Source: Synechococcus sp. CC9605
Lineage (GTDB): Bacteria; Cyanobacteriota; Cyanobacteriia; PCC-6307; Cyanobiaceae
Direction: 5' to 3'
DNA length: 64,000 nucleotides
NCBI RefSeq assembly: GCF_000012625.1
Contig: NC_007516.1
Coordinates: forward strand, 1,488,001 to 1,552,000
The position numbers and the translations under genes are program-made. Position 1 is the first letter of the stretch, and every line of letters begins with the position of its first letter. Below are positions 8,067 through 16,752 of this stretch, piece by piece. The notes under the pieces were generated by a model, which did not search any database, had not been told where the DNA came from, and saw only the letters and a list, made by a program, of their open reading frames with translations.

Positions 8067-10606
8067 CAGACGCTGGCACCGGCAAGTTGCGGTGCCGTGT
8101 CCACCTGACCTTTGTGGCGGACCACCACCTTCTTGTTCTCGTCGACATCAACTTCGGCGTGTTCGCCGTCCTTGATCCGACCAGACAGCACCTCTTCGGC
8201 GAGGGAATCCTCGAGAAGACGCATGACGGCCCGACGCAAGGGACGTGCGCCATAGGCAGGGTTGTAGCCCTCCTCCACCAGGCGCTCCTTAAACGCATCG
8301 GACACGGTCAGGGTGATGCCCTTATCGCCCATGCGGCCAAAGACCTCCTTGAGCATAATCTCGGCGATCTCCTTGACCTCGTCGCGGTTGAGCTGACGGA
8401 AGACGATAATCTCGTCGAGACGGTTGAGGAATTCAGGGCGGAAGTACTGCTTTAGCTCCTCATTCACCAGGGAACGGATCCGGGTGTACTGAGACTCCTC
8501 AGCGCTCTCACCGGAGAATTCGAAGCCGAGGCCGCCGCCACCCTTCTCGATCACCTTCGAACCGATGTTCGAGGTCATGATGATCAGGGTGTTCTTGAAG
8601 TCGACCGTGCGGCCCTTGGAATCGGTCAGACGACCGTCTTCCAGAAGCTGCAGCAGCAGGTTGAACACGTCGGGGTGCGCCTTCTCGATTTCATCGAAGA
8701 GCACCACGGTGTAAGGCCGGCGACGCACTGCTTCGGTGAGCTGACCGCCCTCGTTGAAGCCTACGTAGCCCGGAGGCGAACCGATCAGCTTGCTGACCGT
8801 GTGGCGCTCCATGAATTCCGACATGTCGAGGCGGATCATCGCCTCCTCGCTGCCGAAGAAGTAGGTGGCCAGAGCTTTGGTGAGCTCGGTTTTACCCACA
8901 CCGGTGGGGCCGGAGAAGATGAAGCTAGCGATCGGACGGTTGGGGTTCTTCAAGCCGACCCGGGCCCGGCGGATGGCCTTGGACACTGCCTTGACGGCTT
9001 CGTCCTGGCCAATCAGACGCTTGTGGAGGGTTTCCTCCATGTTGAGCAGCTTGACCGACTCGCTCTCGGTGAGCTTCTGCACCGGAACACCGGTCCAGGA
9101 GGCAACTATCTGAGCGATGTCCTCCTCGTTCACCATCGGTGAGCTGTCTGAAGCAGCCGCCTCGGTGAAAGCTGTTTCTCCGGATTCAGCAGTGGTGTCA
9201 GCCTTGGCCTCATCCTTGTTGGCCTGCAGCAGAGAACGGATCTGCTCACGCAGTTCCACTTCCTTCTCGCGCAGTTCACCAGCCTTGGTGAAGTCCTGAT
9301 CGCGAACGGCATCCTCCTTGTCCTTCTGGACGGAACGCAGTTCTTTGTCCACCTCCTTGGCCGCGGGGGGCAGCTTCGAGTTGAGCAAACGCACCCGAGA
9401 GCCTGCTTCATCGATCAAATCGATGGCCTTGTCGGGCAGGAAGCGATCAGAGATGTAGCGATCGCCGAGGGTTGCAGCCGCCACAAGGGCGTCGTCGGTG
9501 ATCTTGAGGCGGTGGTGCTGCTCGTAACGCTCGCGCAGGCCGCGCAGGATTTCGATGGTGTCGTCGATGGACGGCTCACCCACATTCACCGGCTGGAAAC
9601 GGCGCTCAAGTGCGGCGTCCCGCTCGATGTGCTTGCGATACTCATCAAGGGTGGTGGCACCGATGCACTGGAGCTCACCTCGGGCGAGGGCCGGCTTGAG
9701 GATATTGGCTGCGTCGATTGCTCCCTCAGCAGCGCCGGCACCAATCAGGGTGTGCACCTCGTCGATCACAAGGATGACGTTCCCGGCCGACTTGATCTCT
9801 TCCATGATCTTCTTGAGGCGCTCTTCAAATTCACCCCGGTATTTGGTGCCAGCCACCAACAGACCGATATCGAGGGTCAGGACGCGCTTGTCTTCGAGGA
9901 TGTCGGGGATGTCGCCCTGCTGAATGCGCTGGGCCAGACCTTCAGCGATGGCGGTCTTACCGACACCGGGCTCGCCGATCAACACAGGGTTGTTTTTGGT
10001 GCGGCGGCCCAGGATCTGTATGACTCGATCGATTTCGTTGTGACGACCCACCACCGGGTCGAGCTTCGCTTCGGTGGCGAGCTGAGTGAGGTTATTGCCA
10101 AACTCGTCGAGGGTGGGGGTTTTGGTGGATCCCTTGGCACCGCCGCCACCGCCACCGGCGGAGACTTCAGCGGTTTCACCCAGCATGCGAATCACCTGGG
10201 TGCGCACCTTGGCGAGATCAACACCGAGGTTCTCCAGCACCCGAGCGGCTACACCTTCGCCCTCACGGATCAGACCAAGCAGAAGGTGCTCGGTGCCGAT
10301 GTAGTTGTGACCAAGCTGACGAGCCTCTTCAAGAGACAGCTCCAACACTCGTTTGGCGCGGGGAGTGAAGGGGATCTCAACGGCAACGAAGCCGGATCCA
10401 CGGCCGATGATCTTCTCAACTTCAACCCGGGCATCCTTGAGGTTGACCCCCATCGACTTGAGGACCTTGGCAGCAACACCCGTTCCCTCGCCGATCAGGC
10501 CGAGGAGAATTTGCTCAGTACCAACGAAGTTGTGACCAAGTCTGCGGGCCTCTTCCTGGGCCAGCATGATCACTTTGATGGCCTTCTCGGTGAAGCGTTC
10601 AAACAT
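8066..10606 (-). CDS. clpC: Clp protease ATPase subunit ClpC
   Basis: An 846-residue HSP100 AAA+ unfoldase that feeds substrates to ClpP/ClpR; it is essential in cyanobacteria. Two N-terminal Clp repeats (starting [31 protein letters not shown], and again near 80) bind adaptors. AAA-1 has Walker [10 protein letters not shown] near 217 and Walker [12 protein letters not shown] near 285. A UVR-type coiled coil ([18 protein letters not shown]) lies near 440, the hallmark of ClpC against ClpA/ClpB. AAA-2 has GPTGVGKTE near 565 and a ClpP-contact IGF-like loop is expected after VGF. The C-terminus ends in a variable acidic tail. It is first in the leftward chain with the dehydrogenase. Confidence 0.98.
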   Translation of the reverse strand: MFERFTEKAIKVIMLAQEEARRLGHNFVGTEQILLGLIGEGTGVAAKVLKSMGVNLKDARVEVEKIIGRGSGFVAVEIPFTPRAKRVLELSLEEARQLGHNYIGTEHLLLGLIREGEGVAARVLENLGVDLAKVRTQVIRMLGETAEVSAGGGGGGAKGSTKTPTLDEFGNNLTQLATEAKLDPVVGRHNEIDRVIQILGRRTKNNPVLIGEPGVGKTAIAEGLAQRIQQGDIPDILEDKRVLTLDIGLLVAGTKYRGEFEERLKKIMEEIKSAGNVILVIDEVHTLIGAGAAEGAIDAANILKPALARGELQCIGATTLDEYRKHIERDAALERRFQPVNVGEPSIDDTIEILRGLRERYEQHHRLKITDDALVAAATLGDRYISDRFLPDKAIDLIDEAGSRVRLLNSKLPPAAKEVDKELRSVQKDKEDAVRDQDFTKAGELREKEVELREQIRSLLQANKDEAKADTTAESGETAFTEAAASDSSPMVNEEDIAQIVASWTGVPVQKLTESESVKLLNMEETLHKRLIGQDEAVKAVSKAIRRARVGLKNPNRPIASFIFSGPTGVGKTELTKALATYFFGSEEAMIRLDMSEFMERHTVSKLIGSPPGYVGFNEGGQLTEAVRRRPYTVVLFDEIEKAHPDVFNLLLQLLEDGRLTDSKGRTVDFKNTLIIMTSNIGSKVIEKGGGGLGFEFSGESAEESQYTRIRSLVNEELKQYFRPEFLNRLDEIIVFRQLNRDEVKEIAEIMLKEVFGRMGDKGITLTVSDAFKERLVEEGYNPAYGARPLRRAVMRLLEDSLAEEVLSGRIKDGEHAEVDVDENKKVVVRHKGQVDTAPQLAGASV

Positions 10607-10685
10607 CGCTGGGCCAATGCAGTGATGTCACCAAGCTATCAGGGTTGTGGGACCGCTGCGAGTGTTCGGTTTGTTCGGTCACTTT

Positions 10686-10700
10686 CCAGTCTGAGACTGG
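10686..10700. repeat. inverted repeat upstream of clpC
   Basis: A perfect hexamer inverted repeat, CCAGTC-TGA-GACTGG, lies 80 bp before the clpC start codon. It could be an operator or a 5'-UTR hairpin. A short direct repeat (GTTCGGTTT / GTTCGGTCA near 10663-10680) sits between it and clpC. No known regulator site matches with confidence. Confidence 0.35.
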
Positions 10701-10712
10701 CCTGAAGCGCAC

Positions 10713-10745
10713 AAAAAATAATAATGAATCCAACAAGATTCACCG
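10713..10745 (-). terminator. intrinsic terminator after rimI
   Basis: On the minus strand a stem TGAATC / GATTCA with a six-base loop is followed by a T-rich run (TTATTATTTTTT), 35 bp beyond the rimI stop. The other side of the hairpin is flanked by a run of seven T on the plus strand, so it could work in both directions. Confidence 0.55.
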
Positions 10746-10779
10746 CTTTTTTTGTCTCCCAGGGACGGGAAACCGAACT

Positions 10780-11295
10780 TCAAACCGCCGACGTGGGAAT
10801 CGGGGCTAATGGGATGCGACACCACTGAATGAGGGCATCGCGACCATCGGAGTAGTACCCGGAACGGGTGCCTGCGGTGCGGAAACCGGCTTTGGCGTAA
10901 AGCGCCAGAGCGGCAACGTTGTCGCTGGCCACCTCGAGGGTGGCGTGCACGGCGCCGTGCTGTCGTGCCCGTTGCAACAGTGCTTGCAAAAGCAAACCTC
11001 CATGGCCGCTGCGACGCCTGTCGGGATCAACAGCCACCGCTGTGATTTGCAGCTCATCGGCCACCAGCCAGCCGCAGGCCACCCCCATCAGGGCGTCGGG
11101 CCGCACAAGACCGATGCAGAGGCGCCGGGGGTCGTCCAGCTCCCGCCGCCACTGCTCTTGGGTCCAGAGGCCGTTAAGCGCCCGTTGATCCAGTGCCAGA
11201 CAGGCTTGCTGCCAGGACGGGTCAAGACGCAGGATCTGCGCAGTCGGTTCGCCCCCTGCAGGGTCGATTCCTAGATTGCCCTTCGACGCCGCCAC
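10780..11295 (-). CDS. rimI: ribosomal-protein-alanine N-acetyltransferase-like GNAT protein
   Basis: A GNAT acetyltransferase of about 171 residues. The core is recognisable: LQITAVAVDPDRRRSGHGGLLLQALLQRA carries the acetyl-CoA loop (here RRSGHG in place of the common R/Q-x-x-G-x-G/A), followed by ATLEVASDNVAALALYAKAGFRTAGTRSGYYSDGRDALI, the RimI-like ending. RimI acetylates the N-terminal alanine of S18; related enzymes acetylate other N-termini. The start is taken at GTG 11295, four bases from the divergent lysA start; a longer reading to 11322 would run into lysA and is unlikely. Confidence 0.8.
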   Translation of the reverse strand: MAASKGNLGIDPAGGEPTAQILRLDPSWQQACLALDQRALNGLWTQEQWRRELDDPRRLCIGLVRPDALMGVACGWLVADELQITAVAVDPDRRRSGHGGLLLQALLQRARQHGAVHATLEVASDNVAALALYAKAGFRTAGTRSGYYSDGRDALIQWCRIPLAPIPTSAV

Positions 11296-11298
11296 TCC

Positions 11299-12678
11299 GT
11301 GACCCAAACCATCACCAGTCAACGGCCCTTCGAGGCCAACCGGGATGCGGAGAGCCCCAATCGCAACCTGACCCCGATCACCACAGAACTCGACGGCACC
11401 GACCGTCTTGTGGTTGGGGGGTGTCGTCTCAGCGATCTAGCCGAGCGGTACTGCACACCTTTGTATGTGCTGGATGAAGCCACCGTTCGGGCCACCTGCC
11501 GCGCCTACCGCGAGGCTCTGAACAAGCATTACGCCGGGCCGTCCCTGCCGATCTACGCCTCCAAGGCCAACAGCTCCCTGGTGATGAGCAGCCTGGCGGC
11601 CTCCGAGGGGCTGGGGCTGGATGCCGTGTCCGCCGGTGAATTGCTGACGGCCCTGCGGGGGGGTATGCCCGGGGATCGCATGGTGCTGCACGGCAACAAC
11701 AAATCCGACGAAGAGCTGCTGCTCGCCTACGCAAACAAGGTGACGATCGTGGTGGACAACCAGCACGACCTCGACCGCCTCGCTGAACTGGTTCCTGCGG
11801 GATCGGAACCGGCTCGCCTGATGCTGCGGTTCACCCCCGGCATCGAGTGCCACACGCACGAATACATTCGCACCGGTCACCTGGACAGCAAGTTCGGCTT
11901 CGATCCCGACCAGGTGGAACCTGTGCTGCGCAGCCTGGTGGGACAACCCTGGGCCCAGCTCACCGGGCTGCATGCCCACATCGGATCCCAGATTTTTGAA
12001 CTCGAGCCCCACCGGGATCTGGCGGCGGTGATGGCCGACAAGTTGAAGCTGGCCCGTGACCTGGGCCATCCCGTGACCGACCTCAACGTGGGCGGTGGCC
12101 TGGGCATCCGCTACGTGGAGTCGGACGACCCCCCGAGCATTGAGCAGTGGATCAAGGTGGTGGCCGAGGCTGTCACCAGCGCATGCCAGGAGCGGGGACT
12201 CGAGCTGCCGCGGTTGATGTGCGAACCGGGTCGCTCCCTGGTGGCGACCGCTGGCGTGACCCTGTATTCGGTGGGCTCACGCAAAACAATCCCGAACGTG
12301 CGCACCTACGTGGCCATCGACGGCGGTATGAGCGACAACCCTCGCCCGATCACCTACCAGTCGCTCTACACCTGCTGCCTGGCCGATCGCCCCCTGGCCA
12401 AGCCAGACGAAAGCGTGAACCTGGTGGGCAAGCACTGCGAATCCGGCGATGTGCTGCTAAAAGACCTCTCCCTGCCCACCACCGAGAGCGGTGACATCGT
12501 CGCCGTGTTCGCAACCGGTGCTTACAACGCCTCTATGAGTTCGAACTACAACCGGATTCCGAGGCCCGCTGCCGTTCTGGTGCACGACGGGTCAGCCGAA
12601 CTGGTGCAAAAGCGGGAGCAGCCGGATGACCTGCTGCGCTACGACGTTTTGCCAGAACGATTCAACGCGTTACGTTGA
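11299..12678 (+). CDS. lysA: diaminopimelate decarboxylase
   Basis: LysA catalyses the last step of lysine synthesis, meso-diaminopimelate to lysine, with PLP. The 459-residue fold-type III barrel shows the PLP lysine in PIYASKANSS near 85-94, GLHAHIGSQIFE near 225, the glycine-rich phosphate loop NVGGGLGIRY near 256, the CEPGRSLVA segment near 308, and GAYNASMSSNYNR near the end. The GTG start is at 11299. It heads a rightward set, lysA-diadenylate cyclase-uppS-bioB, with the following genes overlapping. Confidence 0.97.
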   Translation: MTQTITSQRPFEANRDAESPNRNLTPITTELDGTDRLVVGGCRLSDLAERYCTPLYVLDEATVRATCRAYREALNKHYAGPSLPIYASKANSSLVMSSLAASEGLGLDAVSAGELLTALRGGMPGDRMVLHGNNKSDEELLLAYANKVTIVVDNQHDLDRLAELVPAGSEPARLMLRFTPGIECHTHEYIRTGHLDSKFGFDPDQVEPVLRSLVGQPWAQLTGLHAHIGSQIFELEPHRDLAAVMADKLKLARDLGHPVTDLNVGGGLGIRYVESDDPPSIEQWIKVVAEAVTSACQERGLELPRLMCEPGRSLVATAGVTLYSVGSRKTIPNVRTYVAIDGGMSDNPRPITYQSLYTCCLADRPLAKPDESVNLVGKHCESGDVLLKDLSLPTTESGDIVAVFATGAYNASMSSNYNRIPRPAAVLVHDGSAELVQKREQPDDLLRYDVLPERFNALR

Positions 12679-12700
12679 TTGCAGTAGCGAGAAAGGCGGA

Positions 12701-13531
12701 GTGAACGTGTTGGCGGTGGTGGATCCGCGCCTAGTGCTCGACGTTCTCTTTGCCTCTTCCATCGGCTTTCTGCTTTTTTCCCGCGTCAACGAGCAGCGCA
12801 CCCTTTGGCTGCTTCGTGGCTGGTTGTTTCTGGTGGCGATGGCCTGGTTCGTCCAGCGCTTCGCCAACCTGCCCCTCACCACCAAGCTGGTGGACGCGCT
12901 GGTTATGGCCTGTTCGCTATCCCTGGCCATCCTTTGGCAAGGGGAGCTGCGTCGCTTGATGGAGTTGCTGGGCACCGGTCGTCTGGCCGTGTTGCTGGGC
13001 AATCCCCAGAAAGAGTTCAGCGCTTCGGCGGGCACCGTCAACCAGATCACCGAGGCCGCAGGCCGGCTGTCACAGCTGCGACGTGGGGCCTTGATCGTGG
13101 TGGACCTGGGAAGCGACCTCAGGCCTGAGGACTTTCTCAATCCCGGCATTCCCATTGGTGCCGTGCTGAGTCGCGAGCTGATGCTCAACCTGTTCGCCGC
13201 CGACACCCCCCTCCACGACGGTGCAGTGCTGGTGCGGGGCAATCGAATCGAGTCGGCGGGGGTGATTCTTCCTCTGTCGAGGCACAGCGTGAGCCGTTTT
13301 GGCACCCGTCATCTGGCGGCCCTCGGCATCACTGAACGCTTCGATCGCTGCATCTGCATCGTGGTGTCGGAAGAAACCGGAACGTTGTCGCTGGCGAACC
13401 AGGGCAAGCTGGAACGACCGATCACCAGTTCCCGCCTCCAGGAACTGCTCAAGGAGCTGTTCAGTACGGCCGAATCGATGCCGCCGGCACGGCGTACGGT
13501 GGGTAGCGCTCCGTCCGAATCGCTGTCTTGA
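12701..13531 (+). CDS. cdaA: membrane-bound diadenylate cyclase (CdaA type)
   Basis: Makes the second messenger c-di-AMP from two ATP. The start is GTG 12701, after GAAAGGCGGA; a longer reading into lysA has no support. The 276-residue protein begins with three hydrophobic helices (near 12-27, 37-52, 64-82), then a short coiled coil and a DAC domain. The two catalytic motifs are intact: LHDGAVLV (DGA, near 172-179) and [10 protein letters not shown] (the RHR-type motif, near 200-209), and [13 protein letters not shown] closes the domain. This arrangement is CdaA-like, not DisA. c-di-AMP usually controls potassium and osmotic balance and, in cyanobacteria, night survival. No c-di-AMP phosphodiesterase is seen here. 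Confidence 0.93.
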   Translation: MNVLAVVDPRLVLDVLFASSIGFLLFSRVNEQRTLWLLRGWLFLVAMAWFVQRFANLPLTTKLVDALVMACSLSLAILWQGELRRLMELLGTGRLAVLLGNPQKEFSASAGTVNQITEAAGRLSQLRRGALIVVDLGSDLRPEDFLNPGIPIGAVLSRELMLNLFAADTPLHDGAVLVRGNRIESAGVILPLSRHSVSRFGTRHLAALGITERFDRCICIVVSEETGTLSLANQGKLERPITSSRLQELLKELFSTAESMPPARRTVGSAPSESLS

Positions 13532-14310
13532 GCCGCCCTCCGGCCACCAGCACTGACACGGCCGATCGTTCGCTTCTGCCTGCGGACCTCGACCCAGGTC
13601 GGCTCCCGCAACACGTGGCCCTGATCATGGATGGCAACGGTCGCTGGGCGAAATCACAGGGTTTACCGCGCGTGATGGGCCATCGTGCCGGCGTTGAAGC
13701 GCTGAAGTCCACCCTGCGGCTGTGCAGCGACTGGGGCATCCATGCCCTCACGGCCTACGCCTTCTCCACGGAGAACTGGTCGCGCCCGGGGGAGGAGGTG
13801 AATTTCCTGATGACCCTGTTCGAACGGGTGTTGCAGGCCGAACTGCAGGCCCTGGAGGCCGAACAGGTGCGGATCCGCTTTCTCGGCGATCTGAAGGCCC
13901 TGCCCCAGAAACTGCAGGAGCTGATTGCCGATGCCACGGCCCGCACGGCGGGCAACAACGGCATTCACTTCAACGTGTGCACCAACTACGGCGGACGACG
14001 GGAGCTGGTGCAGGCCGCTCAGCGGCTGGCCCAACGCGCTGCTGCCGGAGAGCTGGACCCCGACAGCATCGACGAGAACAGCATCGCCGCCGAACTGTTC
14101 ACAGCTGGCGAACAGGATCCCGATCTGTTGATCCGCACCAGCGGGGAACACCGCATCAGCAATTTCCTGCTTTGGCAGCTGGCCTATGCCGAAATTCATG
14201 TCACCGATGTGCTCTGGCCTGACTTCAATGCCGATGCCTTGAAAGCCGCCCTGCTCGATTTCCAACGTCGCCACCGCCGCTTCGGCGGTCTTGATCCGAT
14301 CCGCCCATGA
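13528..14310 (+). CDS. uppS: isoprenyl (undecaprenyl) diphosphate synthase
   Basis: A cis-prenyltransferase making the polyprenyl carrier for peptidoglycan and glycans. The 260-residue protein has the active-site motif [18 protein letters not shown] near 30-47 and HRAGVEAL, then [10 protein letters not shown] near 82, [11 protein letters not shown] near 150, and [22 protein letters not shown] near 195-215. The start is TTG 13528, overlapping the diadenylate cyclase stop codon as TTGA. It in turn overlaps bioB, so the three genes are translationally coupled. Confidence 0.96.
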   Translation: MSRPPATSTDTADRSLLPADLDPGRLPQHVALIMDGNGRWAKSQGLPRVMGHRAGVEALKSTLRLCSDWGIHALTAYAFSTENWSRPGEEVNFLMTLFERVLQAELQALEAEQVRIRFLGDLKALPQKLQELIADATARTAGNNGIHFNVCTNYGGRRELVQAAQRLAQRAAAGELDPDSIDENSIAAELFTAGEQDPDLLIRTSGEHRISNFLLWQLAYAEIHVTDVLWPDFNADALKAALLDFQRRHRRFGGLDPIRP

Positions 14311-15302
14311 CCCTCAGCATCCGCCACGACTGGACCACCGAAGAGATCCAGACCCTGCTGGAACTTCCTTTGATGGAGCTGCTTTGGGAGGCCCAAACCG
14401 TGCATCGGAAAGCCAACCCGGGCTACCGAGTGCAGCTGGCCTCACTGCTGAGCGTGAAAACGGGGGGCTGCGAAGAAGACTGTGCCTACTGCTCCCAATC
14501 GATCCATAACAGCAGTGACGTGACGGCCTTTGAGGCCCAGATGCAGGTGGAGCCGGTGCTTCAGCGGGCCCGGGCCGCCAAGGAGGCCGGTGCCGACCGC
14601 TTCTGCATGGGCTGGGCCTGGCGCGAGATCCGAGATGGCGCTCCCTTTGAGGCGATGCTCGAGATGGTGCGCGGGGTGCGTGGCATGGGGATGGAGGCCT
14701 GCGTGACCGCGGGAATGCTCACGGATCAGCAGGCGGAACGGTTGGCCGAAGCCGGCCTCACCGCCTACAACCACAACCTCGACACCAGCCCCGAGCACTA
14801 CGACCGGATCATCTCCACCCGCACCTATCAGGAACGATTGGAAACCCTGGAACGGGTGCGCAAGGCCGGCGTCACCCTTTGCTGCGGCGGCATCATCGGC
14901 ATGGGTGAAACCCTGCGGGACCGCGCCTCAATGCTGCAGGTGCTGGCCAGCATGAACCCCCATCCCGAAAGCGTTCCTGTGAACGGGCTGGTGGCGGTGG
15001 AAGGCACCCCTCTGGAAGATCAGGCTCCCTTTGAACCGCTTGAGCTGGTGCGGATGGTGGCGACCGCGAGGATCCTGATGCCCCACGCCCGGGTGCGGTT
15101 GAGCGCCGGCCGCGAATCGATGAGCCGGGAAGCACAGATCCTCTGCCTGCAGGCGGGGGCCGATTCGATCTTCTACGGCGATGTTCTGCTCACCACCGGC
15201 AACCCGGATGTGGAGGCTGACCGCCAACTGCTCTCCGATGCGGGGGTGACCGCCAATTGGCAGGAGGAGACGGCGGCGCCGGTCAACTGCTCGCCCCGCT
15301 GA
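14307..15302 (+). CDS. bioB: biotin synthase
   Basis: A radical-SAM enzyme inserting sulfur into dethiobiotin. The radical-SAM cluster motif is [13 protein letters not shown] near 50-62 (CxxxCxxC). Further family features are [14 protein letters not shown] near 95, [16 protein letters not shown] near 150, and the auxiliary [2Fe-2S] ligands in [13 protein letters not shown] and AGRESM near the end. The 331-residue length is normal. It starts with an ATGA overlap on uppS. There are no other biotin genes in the window. Confidence 0.97.
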   Translation: MTLSIRHDWTTEEIQTLLELPLMELLWEAQTVHRKANPGYRVQLASLLSVKTGGCEEDCAYCSQSIHNSSDVTAFEAQMQVEPVLQRARAAKEAGADRFCMGWAWREIRDGAPFEAMLEMVRGVRGMGMEACVTAGMLTDQQAERLAEAGLTAYNHNLDTSPEHYDRIISTRTYQERLETLERVRKAGVTLCCGGIIGMGETLRDRASMLQVLASMNPHPESVPVNGLVAVEGTPLEDQAPFEPLELVRMVATARILMPHARVRLSAGRESMSREAQILCLQAGADSIFYGDVLLTTGNPDVEADRQLLSDAGVTANWQEETAAPVNCSPR

Positions 15303-15357
15303 TCAGCACAGGGCAAGCTTCAACAAATCGATTAAGACGGTGCATCGCTCCGAAACA

Positions 15358-15783
15358 ATGCAACTCAAACAACTTGGCTGGGCCGCTGGTCTGATGCTCC
15401 TGGCCAGCAGCATGCAGGCTGCTCCTCAGCCTGAGATTCAGGAGTTGTTCAAGGCGAGTCGTACCCCCGGCGGTCGGATGGTGGCCTATCCGCAAGGAAC
15501 ACCGGAGATGCGGGTGGTTCGCGTTGGCCTGCCGGTGGGAGCAACGATTCCGCTCCACACCCATCCATCACCCGTGGTTGTTGTGGTGACCAAGGGTGCG
15601 ATGACCAACGTGCGCCTTGTGGACGGCAACGAGGTTGTGAGCGTGGTGCGGCCTGGCGATGGCTTCCTCGAGGGCCATCCGGATGAACCGCACTATGTGA
15701 CCAACAAAGGCCCTGAACCGGCAGAGGCGCTGGTGACCTTTGCCAGTGTTGAAGGCCTTCCGAACATGATCCCGATGCAATAA
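15358..15783 (+). CDS. exported cupin-domain protein
   Basis: About 141 residues from the ATG at 15358 (MQLKQLGWAAGLMLLASS); a GTG 18 bases upstream is less likely. The N-terminus is a signal peptide, cut near MQAAPQ. The rest is a single cupin beta-barrel: LPVGATIPLHTHPSPVVVVV holds the metal-site His pair, and GDGFLEGHPDEPHYVTNKG the second motif with further His. A periplasmic metal-binding or small-ligand role is likely but no substrate can be named. Confidence 0.75.
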   Translation: MQLKQLGWAAGLMLLASSMQAAPQPEIQELFKASRTPGGRMVAYPQGTPEMRVVRVGLPVGATIPLHTHPSPVVVVVTKGAMTNVRLVDGNEVVSVVRPGDGFLEGHPDEPHYVTNKGPEPAEALVTFASVEGLPNMIPMQ

Positions 15784-15836
15784 ATGATCACTTCACTTGA
15801 TCAAAAGCGTCGTCCCATCTGACGAGAGATGAACGG

Positions 15837-15914
15837 TCATGGGTCATCGGAATGAATGATCCGAATGGCATTGGCATAGACACCAATCAGGTTCGCCGCC
15901 AAGACAACCACCAT
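15837..15914 (-). CDS. possible 25-residue membrane micropeptide
   Basis: The mini-ORF reads MVVVLAANLIGVYANAIRII then HSDDP. It has one hydrophobic segment and a charged tail. There is no good ribosome-binding site close to the ATG; a GGAG lies 17 bases away. It is supported mainly by its company: three other hydrophobic micro-ORFs lie within 500 bp. Confidence 0.25.
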   Translation of the reverse strand: MVVVLAANLIGVYANAIRIIHSDDP

Positions 15915-15967
15915 CGCTGGTTTGACTTCGTCTCCAGGTGGTCTAGGGCTACGCACCTGACACAACC

Positions 15968-16017
15968 TCCCTCAACTGAGGGATTGCTGAACCATCGTCT
16001 TTCCCCCGAATGGGGGA
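15968..16017. promoter_or_regulatory. pair of 16-bp TCCC-N8-GGGA palindromes, 34 bp apart
   Basis: TCCCTCAACTGAGGGA (15968-15983) and TCCCCCGAATGGGGGA (16002-16017) start exactly 34 bp apart. The same 16-bp form and the same 34-bp phase recur at 44493/44527, and a single copy is at 46359. All lie 50-80 bp before a short ORF. Probable operators or RNA hairpins; the factor is unknown. Confidence 0.6.
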
Positions 16018-16097
16018 TCGATACCACCCCAAAGCAGCCCTTGTGAAGATCTTTTGACTGCAGGGCAAGGCCAGCACCAGCCCTTCCATGAGGCGCC

Positions 16098-16205
16098 GTG
16101 ATTGATCCAATCGTCCTTCCATCACTGCTGGGACTGTTTGTTCTTTCCGTGATCCTTGAAACCGTCAAAGACGACCGGCAGCGTCACCACCATCACCGGC
16201 ATTGA
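16098..16205 (+). CDS. possible small membrane peptide with His-rich tail
   Basis: A GTG-started ORF of 35 residues, beginning with IDPIVLPSLLGLFVLSVILE after the start and ending TVKDDRQRHHHHRH. One membrane-spanning segment is followed by a charged, histidine-rich tail that could bind metal. TGAGGCG lies five to ten bases upstream as a weak ribosome site. The paired TCCC/GGGA motifs end 80 bp upstream, as they do before two better-supported small genes, which is the main argument for it being real. The sequence LPS...ILETV resembles the peptide at 16283-16387. Confidence 0.4.
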   Translation: MIDPIVLPSLLGLFVLSVILETVKDDRQRHHHHRH

Positions 16206-16270
16206 GATCTGGCTGAAACTTCCTTCACCACTGTCGCGGTGATGATCAGCGCCAGGAAAAGGATTTCCAT
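16193..16270 (-). CDS. possible 25-residue membrane micropeptide
   Basis: The mini-ORF reads MEILFLALIITATVVKEVSA then RSQCR, a single hydrophobic helix with a short basic tail. It overlaps the end of the opposite-strand peptide by 13 bases. Its ALIITATVVKEV core resembles AVVFTATAIETV in the next peptide. No clear ribosome site. Confidence 0.25.
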   Translation of the reverse strand: MEILFLALIITATVVKEVSARSQCR

Positions 16271-16282
16271 CGCGACGTGCAG

Positions 16283-16387
16283 TCAGTATTTGTCGTGAAA
16301 CACCGTTTCAATGGCTGTTGCTGTGAAGACAACAGCCAGCAAGGCGAGGGCCATGGACGGAAGCGAAGCACTCTTCTGTGATGCCAT
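16283..16387 (-). CDS. possible 34-residue membrane micropeptide
   Basis: The ORF starts MASQKSASLPSMALALLAVV and continues FTATAIETVFHDKY; a shorter start at the second Met (16354) is possible. One membrane helix is followed by an acidic-basic tail. The LPS...IETV...D pattern matches the peptide at 16098 on the other strand, and TATAIE matches TATVVKE in the 16193 peptide, suggesting one diverged micro-family. No ribosome-binding site is obvious. Confidence 0.35.
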   Translation of the reverse strand: MASQKSASLPSMALALLAVVFTATAIETVFHDKY

Positions 16388-16752
16388 CGAACGCACGCCA
16401 CTGGGCGTATCGAAAAGCACCGTCCAAATGGAATCGGCAGAAGTCCCTAGGAGCAAATCTGACGGACCAGGCTCTGTCAGCGAGCAGGAACACTGCACAA
16501 AACACTCATTGTGTGTGGCATCCCGGTTGAGCTACACCATGTTGGTCTGTGGCTCAGCCATGAAGATCGACAGCGCCAACGCTCAACCCATGGGAAGCCT
16601 GATCTTTGAAGGGGGACACAAGCCCTTCCATGCCCTGGCCTGTCCCCTGAAGCCAGCTTCGGTGCGGATCAGCAAGAAGGCCTGACGACGAATCATGCGG
16701 GGGGCACGACCCGGCCTGATGCAGGCTGGAGGACTGTTGAACCCGTCACAGC

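Larger units (their letters stand above)
15784..16752. other. gene-poor stretch with micro-ORFs and motif pair
   Basis: Nearly 1 kb without a normal gene. It holds the pair of 16-bp palindromic motifs (15968-16017) and four mini-ORFs for hydrophobic peptides listed separately. The last part has an open plus-strand frame ending at 16685, whose most plausible piece starts at ATG 16560 (MKIDSANAQPMGSLIFEGGH...); it has no ribosome-binding site and no recognisable family, so it is not called as a gene. Confidence 0.5.

Noticed and set aside
9512-10705. 397-residue plus-strand open frame opposite clpC
   Set aside because: ClpC is certain; this frame only mirrors its codon bias.
16311-16685. 124-residue plus-strand ORF in the gene-poor region
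   Set aside because: No ribosome site, no family, and its first third is the complement of a more plausible micropeptide. A shorter piece from 16560 might be real but is not supported enough to call.
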